DNA from: Edaphochlamys debaryana
Taxonomy: Eukaryota > Chlorophyta > Chlorophyceae > Chlamydomonadales
Assembly (NCBI GenBank): GCA_016858145.1
Contig: JAEHOE010000158.1
Location: 62,001 to 126,000, forward strand
Direction of reading: 5' to 3'
DNA: 64,000 nucleotides
Part shown: positions 34,538 to 45,400 of the stretch, one piece after another
Numbering within the stretch: the stretch's first letter is position 1
Layout of the letters: each line of letters begins with the position of its first letter
Notes under the pieces: model-generated
What the model saw: the letters and a program-made list of their open reading frames with translations, nothing else
What the model was told of the DNA's origin: nothing
The model's database searches: none
Program-made: the position numbers and the translations under genes

Positions 34538-35790
34538 CAGCCCCTGCTGCACGCTTGCCCGCGCCGCCAAGAGCCTCTATGGGGTCTCCGTCCACACGCA
34601 GCATGCCGCCAACGCACCAACACGCACAAACACATCAGCTCGCGGCCTCCACCCTGCGCCCCGCCCCTGCTGCACGCTTGCCCGCGCCGCCAACAGCCTC
34701 TTTGGGGTCTGCGTCCACACGCAGCATGCCGCCAACACACCAACACGCACAAACACATCAGCTCGCGGCCTCCACCCTGCGCCCCGCCCCTGCTGCATGC
34801 TTGACCGCGCCGCCAAGAGCCTCTATGGGGTCTGCGTCCACACGCAGCATGCCGCCAACGCACCAACACGCACAAACACATCAGCTCGCGGCCTCCACCC
34901 TGCGCCCCGCCCCTGCTGCACGCTTGCCCGCGCCGCCAAGAGCCTCTATGGGGTCTGCGTCCACACGCAGCATGCCGCCAACACACCAACACGCACAAAC
35001 ACATCCATCAGCTCGCGGCATCCAGCTTGCGCCCCGCCCCTGCTGCACGCTTGCCCGCGCCGCCAAGAGCCTCTATGGGGTCTCCGTCCACACGCAGCAT
35101 GCCGCCAACGCACCAACACGCACAAACACATCAGCTCGCGGCCTCCACCCTGCGCCCCGCCCCTGCTGCACGCTTGCCCGCGCCGCCAACAGCCTCTTTG
35201 GGGTCTGCGTCCACACGCAGCATGCCGCCAACACACCAACACGCACAAACACATCAGCTCGCGGCCTCCACCCTGCGCCCCGCCCCTGCTGCATGCTTGA
35301 CCGCGCCGCCAAGAGCCTCTATGGGGCCTGCGTCCACACGCAGCATGCCGCCAACGCACCAACACGCACAAACACATCAGCTCGCGGCCTCCACCCTGCG
35401 CCCCGCCCCTGCTGCACGCTTGACCGCGCCGCCAAGAGCCTCTATGGGGTCTGCGTCCACACGCAGCATGCCGCCAACGCACCAACACGCACAAACACAT
35501 CCATCAGCTCGCGGCATCCAGCTTGCGCCCCGCCCCTGCTGCATGCTTGCCCGCGCCGCCAAGAGCCTCTATGGGGTCTCCGTCCACACGCAGCATGCCG
35601 CTAACGCACCAACACGCACAAACACATCAGCTCGCGGCCTCCACCCTGCGCCCCGCCCCTGCTGCACGCTTGCCCGCGCCACCAAGAGCCTCTATGGGGT
35701 CTGCTTCCACACGCAGCATGCCGCCAACGCACCAACACGCACAAACACATCAGCTCGCGGCCTCCACCCTGCGCCCCGCCCCTGCTGCTC
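34538..35790. repeat. 124-bp minisatellite, ~10 copies, with four-unit higher-order period
   Basis: GCCAAGAGCCTCTATGGGGT recurs at 34563, 34687, 34811, 34935, 35063, 35187, 35311, 35435, 35563 and 35687. Every fourth unit carries a 4-base insertion (128 bases), giving a ~496-500-base higher-order unit that is repeated with the same internal variants. Long open frames on both strands here reflect repeat structure, not a recognised protein. Confidence 0.95.
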
Positions 35791-36830
35791 GCGGAACCAC
35801 CCGCAGAAGGGGGGTGGGCGGGCGTGGGTGAAAGCGCTTGCGGTGCTGGGCTCCGCCAACCAGCCCCGGCCGTGCCCACGCTCCAAGCTCGCGCCCTCCC
35901 ACGCCCGCGGCTTGTAGGCCTGACCAGGCATGTGTCTGCAAGGGCGAGGGCCGGGGCATGAAGGGGAGCAGACGTCGCGTCCCGAGCGCGGAACCACCCG
36001 CAGAAGGGGGGTGGGCGGGCGTGGGTGAAAGCGCTTGCGGTGCTGGGCTCCGCCAACCAGCCCCGGCCGTGCCCACGCTCCAAGCTCGCGCCCTCCCACG
36101 CCCGCGGCTTGTAGGCCTGACCAGGCATGTGTCTGCAAGGGCGAGGGCCGGGGCATGAAGGGGAGCAGACGTCCCGAGCGCGGAACCACCCGCTGAAGGG
36201 GGGTGGGCGGGCGTGGGTGAAAGCGCTTGCGGTGCTGGGCTCCGCCAACCAGCCCCGGCCGTGCCCACGCTCCAAGCTCGCGCCCTCCCACGCCCGCGGC
36301 TTGTAGGCCTGACCAGGCATGTGTCTGCAAGGGCGGGGGCCGGGGCATGAAGGGGAGCAGACGTCCCGAGCGTGGAACCACCCGCAGAAGGGGGGTGGGC
36401 GGGCGTGGGTGAAAGCGCTTGCGGTGCTGGGCTCCGCCAACCAGCCCCGGCCGTGCCCACGCTCCAAGCTCGCGCCCTCCCACGCCCGCGGCTTGTAGGC
36501 CTGACCAGGCATGTGTCTGCAAGGGCGAGGGCCGGGGCATGAAGGGGAGCAGACGTCCCGAGCGCGGAACCACCCGCAGAAGGGGGGTGGGCGGGCGTGG
36601 GTGAAAGCGCTTGCGGTGCTGGGCTCCGCCAACCAGCCCCGGCCGTGCCCACGCTCCAAGCTCGCGCCCTCCCACGCCCGCGGCTTGTAGGCCTGACCAG
36701 GCATGTGTCTGCAAGGGCGGGGGCCGGGGCATGAAGGGGAGCAAACGTCCCGAGCGTGGAACCACCCGAAGGGGGGTGGGCGGACATGGGGGAAAGCGGC
36801 TGTGGTGCTGGGCTCCACCAAGCAGCCTGC
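35791..36830. repeat. 192-198-bp minisatellite, five copies plus a diverged sixth
   Basis: Units starting GGAACCACCCGCAGAAGGGG lie near 35793, 35989, 36182, 36374 and 36566, with a diverged sixth from about 36758. The array starts immediately where the 124-bp array ends. Confidence 0.95.
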
Positions 36831-37505
36831 GAAAGATTCCTTGTGTCACGGTTTCCAGAGAAACCTTGTTGATTTGGTGTGATCCCGTGGCGCATGTTGC
36901 CACGGGTGTCAGGGGGGAGGGAAGGACGGGCGGTGGGCGGGGGCGGGGAACCTTCGTTAACAGGTGCGACGATGTGGTATAACCGAATGTACCTTTGGCC
37001 CTCACTCTGCCCTGAACCGCTGATGCTAGCTGTAGGAGCCACCCCTTGCCCTCCGCGTTCCTTCAAGCGGAGCGAGCTTGGCATGGCGACGTCAGCCGAG
37101 CTCGCGTCAATGCCTCTGCATTGACTACCATATAACCACGCGTATTGCATAGATCCTACATGTATGCTCAAACTCCTGCCCTCGGGCTAGCCCAGGGTCT
37201 GCGTGGTAGATGCGTCCGGTTCTGCGTAGACGCTGCCGCGCTGCTTCAGTGCTCAGTCGCTTATTTACATGGCGTGTTAGACGCTGTGCTCGTGTGAGCC
37301 GAGTGATGTGAGCTTCGTTCCGCGCGGACATGTTACGGCGTGTTGCATCCAACTGGGTGCTAACTGGTGGGCCAGGGGTGGGCAGCGGCTATTGCTCCGT
37401 GCTGCGGGAGGCGGCCAGGTTACGCACAGGCCACCAGGTTAGCATCCAACTGGGCCCTACTGGGCCCAACTGGGCCCTAACTGGGGTTCCGCGCCCCCAT
37501 AGTGC
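36831..37505. other. intergenic, no gene recognised
   Basis: Mixed-composition sequence. The only structure seen is a short run of CTGGGCCC-type repeats at 37448-37485 (CAACTGGGCCCTACTGGGCC). Confidence 0.45.
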
Positions 37506-37509
37506 TGCT

Positions 37510-37865
37510 GCACTCTCCGTCCACACGCAGCATGCCGCCAACGCACCAACACGCACAAACACATCAGCTCGCGGCCTCCACCCTGCGCCCCGCCCCTGCT
37601 GCACGCTTGCCCGCGCCGCCAAGAGCCTCTATGGGGTCTCCGTCCACACGCAGCGTGCCGCCAACGCACCAACACGCACATACACATCCATCAGCTCGCG
37701 GCCTCCACCCTGCGCCCCGCCCCTGCTGCACGCTTGCCCGCGCCGCCAAGAGCCTCTATGGGGTTTCCGTCCACACGCAGCATGCCGCCAACGCACCAAG
37801 TCGCACAAACACATCAGCTCGCGGCCTCAACCCTGCGCCCCGCCCCTGCTGCTGCGCGCTTGCAA
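37510..37865. repeat. three further copies of the 124-bp minisatellite
   Basis: The same unit as 34538-35790 appears three times (CTCTATGGGG landmarks near 37627 and 37755), separated from the main array by the 192-bp array and ~700 bases. This shows dispersal or splitting of the minisatellite. Confidence 0.9.
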
Positions 37866-38009
37866 ATAAATAGGTAGTGATTACAGTTTCGTAAGGCAGA
37901 GGGGCGCTCTGATTGCTTCAGCGGCTTCATCTTCCATATGTTCGGATGTTCGGATGCGCTCACGAGTTTGCGATAGTGGCTGGAGTTACGGGGACATGCG
38001 CTGGATGGA
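37866..38009. other. short spacer, nothing recognised
   Basis: AT-richer than its surroundings; no feature identified. Confidence 0.4.
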
Positions 38010-38490
38010 CGGTTTCATGATGGGGTCGATCGACAGGCCTGTCGACCGCCCTCAAGTGCCACGACTTTTGTCGACGCTTATCCTTGCCGTAACCGCTCGC
38101 GGTATAGGTGCATAATCGACCACATGCGGGCCCTGCAGCAGCGAAGCGAGGCATATCGGCATGCGCAACTAGCGCAACGGGCCGCTTACCGCGCCGAGTG
38201 CATCCCTTGCACAACTGGGGCGCTATAGTTTGTTTAATTTAGGTAGGGCGAGCTCAGACGACCCGCTCGAGCTGGGCTGGCACGGGTTCGATGGATTGAT
38301 GGGGTCGACAGGCCTGTCGACCCCACTGAAGTGCCACGACTGCTGTCGACACGTATTCCTGCGATCTCATATAGGAGTATAGGCACACAGTAGACCCTGT
38401 GCGGGCCCTGCTGCAGCGAAGCGAGGCATATCCGCATGCGCAATGGACCGCGAACCGCGCCGAGTGCATCCCTTGCACAGTTGGGGTACT
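38010..38490. repeat. two ~210-bp direct repeats, each headed by a GTCGAC palindrome
   Basis: The copies at about 38010-38222 and 38290-38490 share the order palindrome, AAGTGCCACGACT, GTCGAC, GCGGGCCCTGC, GCAGCGAAGCGAGGCATATC, CGCCGAGTGCATCCCTTGCA. The second copy carries the perfect 18-base palindrome GTCGACAGGCCTGTCGAC within GGGGTCGAC...GTCGACCCC. The first has GATCGACAGGCCTGTCGAC. Confidence 0.8.
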
Positions 38491-38559
38491 ATACATGCAC
38501 TACGTTGGTCAGCCGAGTGCATATGACCTGCTTGAGCTGGCTTGCACGTACGGGACAGG

Positions 38560-38720
38560 TTCTGGCCTACTTCGGTTGCAACCAATTGCCCGAAGTCGCG
38601 CCTGAAGAGGCCTGAAGCGGGCCGAAGAGGCGGTCGAAGAGTCCTCTTCGGGCAGCCGAAGTAGTGGTCTTACAGGGCAGCCACCCCAAGAGCACCCGAA
38701 GAGCACCTGAAGAGCCCGCT
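38560..38720. repeat. second CTTCGG/CCGAAG motif cluster
   Basis: CTTCGG at 38571, then many GCCGAAG/CTGAAG motifs to 38715, with a local inverted pair around GAAGAGTCCTCTTCGGG. It is the same motif family as 31805-32065. Confidence 0.7.
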
Positions 38721-39456
38721 CACCCCTCTACTAAAAACCGTGGTCCCCGTGACCTCTACCAAACCGAGTCCGACCTGTTCATATGGCCTCCTGTTGGCAT
38801 AAGGCTTCCCTATAGTGGCGAGATGGCTACTCGGAAGCCTTCTGGCGGTCGGTTGGCGGCACGTCCCCGATTCCCCAACCCTGGCCCCCTCAGTTCCCCC
38901 ACGTGGCGAGCCCACAATGCGTCCCAAAGCATCACATGGCCCCCAAACCACGCCTACAGACCCCCTGTACGGCAGGGGCTGTACGGCAAGACAACCCCGC
39001 TTTGACTAGGAGACGAGACGAAGGCTTGGATATGTTCTGTCTGGACATGGGCCCCCAGCATGGTGAGACCGGGTCGGCTAATCCCACCGAGGGAGGCCAG
39101 CTCGCTCGCTGCTGATGAGGTAGGGGAGGCGGCCTTGCTTCACACGCTTGATTGCTTGCTTGGGTCACCTCAATCGCACCCTCGCTTCACGCTTCGACAC
39201 CGCCAGCAGTTCCCCAAATGCAAATCCGTCCGCGGCCCCGCCCGGGCTCCAAGCAAGGCCATGCACGTGTGGCACTGCACCCCTCGCTCCCCACCTCCGT
39301 CCTCAGGCCTAGTCCCAGCAAGCGCCTGAGCGCAGTGCACCTGTGAATTACACATGGATTGACAGTATGTAGTGTCAATCGTTCATCATGCCCACAACCT
39401 TTGCATTGCTGCCGCAATACCGGTCATTGCTTTGCATTGCAAGTATTGCAAGCCTC
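38721..39456. other. 3' flank of exostosin copy B
   Basis: No exon recognised. It includes the likely 3'-UTR (39353-39456) of copy B on the minus strand. Confidence 0.4.
39348..39352 (-). terminator. TGTAA poly(A) signal of exostosin copy B
   Basis: TTACA on plus reads TGTAA on minus, 105 bases past the stop codon at 39457-39459. Position and motif fit a chlorophyte poly(A) signal. Confidence 0.65.
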
Positions 39457-42400
39457 CTATCCCGCATCCGCCTGCGTCGTCTCCGGCTCCCGCTTGGCTT
39501 TCAAGTACCTTGCCGCCTGGGGGGCATTCAGGGAATGGGGGGGGACAACGCGGTGTCACTTGTGGGGTGCGACGGCTGATGACTGAGCTAGCATGCATGC
39601 GGCACAGCGTCAAGTAAGGGCATGGTGGTGCGTGGGTCTACAGCCCGCCCGTCAACCCCATGGCAGCAAGTTCGCCCAGCCGCCGCCCCCCCAAACACAC
39701 ACAACCCGAGCATCTGAGAATACACACTACACACACCTGGTGGAGAGCTCGCCGCTGCAGCCCCACCAGTGTCCACTCGTACGCCTCACCGCCGTGCTCC
39801 CGACCCCAGATGAAGGCTTGGAAGTGCCTGGGGCGAGGGGCGTGGGGCGGGAGGCGGGAAGGGGGCAGAAGTTTGAAGCAGTGCGTGGGGCGGGTGTAGC
39901 GGGTGGGGGGGGACGGGTGGTGTTGCGGCGGTTGGGGAGGGGCGGGCACGGGTGTGGTGACACGGTTGGGGCTGTGAGGACTGGGGACACCACTGGGCGC
40001 TGAGGGGGCAAGTGCGCAGGGCCGAAGGGCATGTCCGCGACTGATCCTCACGTGTGCCAAGCAAGCCTCCATCCAGAGCCCCGTGCTGTGCATACTGCCC
40101 CTTCACAGGAGCCCCCTCGGCCCTAAATCCTATCACCGAATATCCCTCCGCCCCTCCGTCGTCACATTCCTTCCTTGGAGGGCCTCACTTGACCATGGCC
40201 AGCCGCATCGATGCCACTTGCTCGTCCGTGTACGACCGCAGGATCTCGACCATGTGTGGGATGATCGCCATGGATATGCGTACGGAAAAATCCTCGTACG
40301 GCATGAAGTCCTGTGGGGGGATGCGACGCTGGTCGGGGGGCAGCACGGGGGAGCCGAGAGGGAGAGCGAGACCAACCCACCGACCAGCCCACTGCACACA
40401 CTACGGGAGACCGTGCCGTACGTACCTCGTACGGCTGATACACGTGATCTTGCATGATGATGGGCACGCAGCCGCGCTGCATGGCCTGAGTGAGGCGGAT
40501 GCCCCAACCGTGCCCGTACCTGTACGGGCGGCCACGTGGGGGTCAGCGGCACGATGTCAGGGTTCGGGTTCGGTATCGCTACGTCGCTACATCGCTACAT
40601 CTATTGATGCAATTTAGTGAAGCATGGAAGCGGAGGTGCAGGCAGGGGCGAGCAGCTCAGCTCGCCCGCCCCCGCCTTGCCGCCCTCTCCACTTCCGACA
40701 AGACCCAACTGCCAGCAGCCCCTCCACCCCTACGTCACGGTTCCCATGCCTTCCGTACGCCCCAACTGCCGGTCGGGCCTAGGGCCCCGGAGGGCCCACC
40801 CAGGCCCAGGCCCAGGCCCAACCCGGGCCCAGATCTCACGGCGCGAGGCAGAACTTGGAGGTCCTGAACAGCTCTTCGTAGGCGTCCGTGCGTCCCTCCA
40901 CCAGGACCACGTCGGGGCTGGGGGCGGTGCGGTTGGTGAGGTGGTGCCACACCGCCTGGGGGGGGGAGGGGCGGGGAGTGGGGGAGGGGGAGGGAGGCAG
41001 ACGGAGTGGACCTCATCAGCGGGTTGGGGAGGGGTGGGGTGGGGTGGGGGTGGATGGGGGCGTGGGGCAGGGTGGGGTTGGGGTTGGGGTGGGGGCGGGT
41101 TCAGGGGCGATTGCAATGAAGGGGTATGGGCCTGGTGCACATGTCATGGGGTGGGGCTTGGGTCTTGGGGGTGGGGAGCGGACTGTGGCACAGCCAGCGG
41201 CCCCTGCCCCCGCACACAGCGCGGCGGCTGGCTCCTCACCTTCCGCACCCCCCCGCTGTACTCCCCGTCGCCGATGCCGCCCGCAAATGTGAGCAGCTTG
41301 GTGCGGACGGGGTCGCGACCCCCGCTGGCCACCAGCTCCTGAGCAGGGGTTAGGGGGGTTGGGGTGGAGGGGGTGGGGGTTGGGGCATGACGCGGAGAGC
41401 GGCTGCGGTGCCAGCCGCCGGCGCCGTTCGCTTATTCTCGCCCTCCGCCTCCCCTTGCAAGTCGCACCCCTCCCCACCCCCCACGACCCGTACCCGCAAC
41501 CCCCCTGCACGCACTCCCCCTCCCCCGCCACGGACACGTGCTCCCCCGACGGTGTCGCTGCGACCCGGACCTCCCCGCTCTGCACCTCGGCACGCACCAG
41601 GCTCGCTGGCTGCTGGCTCCCTTTTCTCCACCCCCCCCCCTTGCCTCGTACAGGGCCCGCGAGGCCTCCGGGAAGAGGGGCCCCAGGGCCAGGGGAGGGA
41701 CCACCAGGTCCCTCTTGACCTGGACGCAGGCATAGTCCTGTCAGGGGGGGGATGGGATCGAGGGGGGTGGTCCTGTCAGGAAGGGGAGGGGATTGAGGGG
41801 GTGGTCCTGTCAGGGAGGGGAGGGGATTGAGGGGGTGGTCCTGTCAGGGAGGGGATGGGATTGAGGGGGGTGGTCCTGTCAGGAAGGGGAGGGGATTGAG
41901 GGGGTGGTCCTGTCAGGGAGGGGATGGAATTGAGGGGGTGGTCCTGTCAGGGATGGGATGGGATTGAGGGGGTGGACGGGGGAGGACGACGAGGGAGGGG
42001 GAGAGGGGCGCGGCCCGACATCACAGCTGCAGGTAGGGAAGGAACCACCGCCAAGCATCCAAGCATCCAAGCATCCAGTTGAAAAGCGCGCAGGCGCCGT
42101 GCGTGAGTCATGTGCGGTGTCGTGCGCCGTACCAGTACGGCAAGTGACCATACGACACTCACGTGGTTGTGGATCACGGTCCAGTTGAGGCCCGTGTGGG
42201 ACATACCGAAGTGTACCACCTGGGGGGGTGGGGGTGGAAGGGGGAAGACACGGCCGGGGATGGGGGATGGTGGGTAGGTGGGTGGCTGCCCCCCTTGATG
42301 GTCACCCCTGTCCACCATGAATCATGCCGTACTACCGTACCTTGATGATCGTGTCCTGCATCCATCGGGGCACGTCGCACGCCCCCCGATCCCCCGTGAA

Positions 42401-45400
42401 GAACATAAAGTGGTCCGTGCCGCCTGGGGTGGGTGGGGAGGGGGGGCCGGTAGGGTTTGGGTATGGTGGGGTTGGGAGGGGTCCGTGCCGCCTGAGTGAC
42501 GGGTGTGGGGGGCAAAGTTATGAGAAAGAAATTACACAGGCTGAAAGGTATGGTCGGGGTTTGCTCGGTGTCAGGTGAGCTCCAGGGTGGGGGCCTGGGT
42601 AGGAGAGGGCGGGAGAGAGAGCTGCAGGAAGCAGCTGCAGGGGAGCCCCCGTCCCCTCTCCCCGGCTCCCCACCCGTGCGGTTCCAAAAGGGCCAGGTCT
42701 GCCGTACGTAAGACACCACGTCAGCTGCATGAAATCCGGCCGGGTTCACATTCTCGCTGTAGAAGTAGTTGAGCGCCTGCACGCACAAAGGGTGATGGGC
42801 GGGATTTGCCTTCTTTTTGGACTGGGTCATGGGTCATTGACATGGGTTCGTAGATGCAGCCCCTCTCCACTGCGTCGAGCCCTACACCCTGAACCTCCAG
42901 TACCCTGAACGCTGAACCCAACCCACCGGAACGAAGAAGAGGTTGGCTTCGTAGGGGTTTTCTGGGCGGGCGGTTGGGTGGAAACGTGGACGGGTGGGGG
43001 GCTGTTGGGGGCCGCAGAGCAGCGTGCCGGGACCGGGGCTGCAGCCGTCAAGGGTGCACAGACCCTCAGGCCCGCCCTCCAGACCCCTGACGACCCCCCA
43101 GGCACGCAGCCTCCCGCAGCCTCCCGCAGCCCTTTGCGGCCTCACGCGCCCCCACCCACAGCTGTGCGTCCTGAGCCGCCCCTGTCACCTGGTACAACCC
43201 CCGCGCCCCTACCGCCCTGCCAACAGTACCGGCACCGCACTTCCACCCACGCACCCCCCGGGCTCGCTGGCTGCCGCTCTATCTTTTCCTTCGCTCTCCA
43301 ATGCTGCGGGAGTCACCCACGCGCCCCCCCACCCCCAACCCCGCACCCTCTCCCCTCCTCCCGCATGCCACCCCCCCGCACCCGTGCGCACGGTTGTGTC
43401 GCTGAGGAAGAAGCTCAGGAAGTACTCGTAGGCGGTGTACCTGGGGGAGATGAGAGGGCCGTATCATTATTCAGCAGTATCTAGCAACATCTAGCAGCAT
43501 CTAGCAACATCTAGCAACATCTAGCAACATCTAGCAACATCTAGCAACATCTAGCAACACCTAGCAACATCTAACAACACCTAGCAAGCCTGCGGAGCAC
43601 TCGTAGCCGGTGCATTTGGGGGAGTCGTTGCGGGTGGGGGACAGGCGGGGGAGCAGGGGTTGGACGGGCGCGGAAGCGGGCTTGACAGGGGTGTGGGAGG
43701 GATGGTCAGGACGAGTCCAACAGCATACAAGCCGTGCCCCCCGCTCTGTGCACTGGTGGCCGGACGCATGCCCCGACGCCCCCGGCCCGTGGGGTCCCTG
43801 GCGCGGGGCGGCCCCAACGGAGCGTGTTCCCCCGGGGGGGGGGCACAGCCCCTTACTCCTCACATGGGGTCGCGGTGATAGCGGCCCTCCTCCAGCTCGT
43901 GTCTGGGGGCCGCGGGGGTGCGTTCGGGAGGTTTAGGGTTTTAGGTTTAGGAGGAGTTGGGGGAGGGAGCTGGGGCGCAAGCGGGTCGCGCGCGTGCGGG
44001 GAGCGAATGGGGCGGTGAGGGGCGCGGCGAGGAGGCGAGAAGAAAGCGGCGGGGAAGGCGGGTGTGGTGGGGTGGGAAGGCACGATCGCATCAATCTGCA
44101 CTGCCGTGACGGCAGCATGGGCTGCGTGCACCTGCATCCGCATCATTGCAGTACCCGTACCGCACTTACGGGAAGGCCTCGTACCACGGCAGGTCGTACA
44201 TGTAGATCCGCATCTGCCCAGCCACGTGCCTGGCAGGGGCCATGAGGATTTGGCAGTGTGGGGAGTATGGCACTCGGCACTCGCTCGGTTCGCTGGCCCC
44301 AAGGGGCTACAGACGGGGCTACCCGTCCCGGCCCAGCCGCAGACTCTGTCCTCTGCCCTCACCATCCACGCAAACCCAGGCCCCTCACGATCGCGTCCGT
44401 TCGCGCGCCCGCCCCTCAGGCCCCGAGCAGCGCCGACAGGCCGCTTCCGGAGGCACCCGTTGCCCGCCTCCGCCCCTCCTGCCTCCGCCCCTCCTGCCCT
44501 GAGCCCTTTCCATCGGCACACGGCACACGAGCAGCCCCCGACCCCCGGACCGCTCCCACTCCTCCTGCACCCCACCCCCCTGCCCCTTCCGCCCACCTTG
44601 CGTCCGGCAGCGGCCCCTGCGGGTCCGCGGGCAGGAAGGCGGTGGTGCGGTGGCAGCCCCAGCCCCAGCGCCCGTCGGGGCACTTGCAGAACCCGCTGCC
44701 CGTGCACGTGCCCACGCCCCCGCACGTGGGGCTCATCCAGCAGGCGCCCTCGTCGTCCCTCTGTGGCCCGAAAGGGGGAGGATTGGGGGGTGACGTCGGA
44801 CGGGTTGGACCGCAAAGGGGGCGGGGGTGAGGGCTGTTGGAGTGGACGGGGGAGTGGTGGAAAGAGAAGATTGGGGATCATGTAGAGATTGTGAGTTTAG
44901 TAATGCGTAGTAGATCCTGACATCCTCCTGGGCCTTCGTGCAAGTTGCTACAATCTGGGAGCGGGCCGCTAAGGTGGCGCTTCCCCAACAGACCAGCAGA
45001 CCCAGCTCACGCCTGTTGGACAAACCCCCCCGTAACACCCCGTAACCCCCTTCAGCCCCCGTAACACCCTTCACCCCCCTTCACCTTCTAAACCCCCGTG
45101 ACGCCTGGATGGACAGAACCCCCCGTAACCTTCCGTAAGCCCCCGTACCCCCCGTAACGCCCGTCGCCCCGCAACGCCCAAACCCCCCGCAACAACTGGA
45201 TGGACGGAACCCCCCATGACCCCCCCCGCACGGGCGCCCCAGCGGCCGCTGCCTCACCTTAGCGCAGACCAGGCCAGTCCACCCCTTGCGGCAGAGACAC
45301 GCGGGCTCCTGAAGAGCGAGGGAGAAGCGGAGGGGAAGGGGCCGAATTGACACCAGCACCGGTAAACACAAAAGGCGTTGACACGTTCGGCACAGCGCAA

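Noticed and set aside
34363..35917. Plus-strand frames of up to 413 codons
   Set aside because: They are generated by the 124-bp minisatellite, with several frames open at once and no splice or domain evidence.
35601..37171. Minus-strand frames of 406-473 codons
   Set aside because: They read through the 192-bp minisatellite in three overlapping frames with no recognisable domain; they are explained by the repeat.
40056..40102. Possible extra exon of exostosin copy B (MHSTGLWMEACLAH)
   Set aside because: Exon 40310-40189 joins 39827-39737 directly in phase and restores the expected exostosin ending; including this segment breaks the frame.
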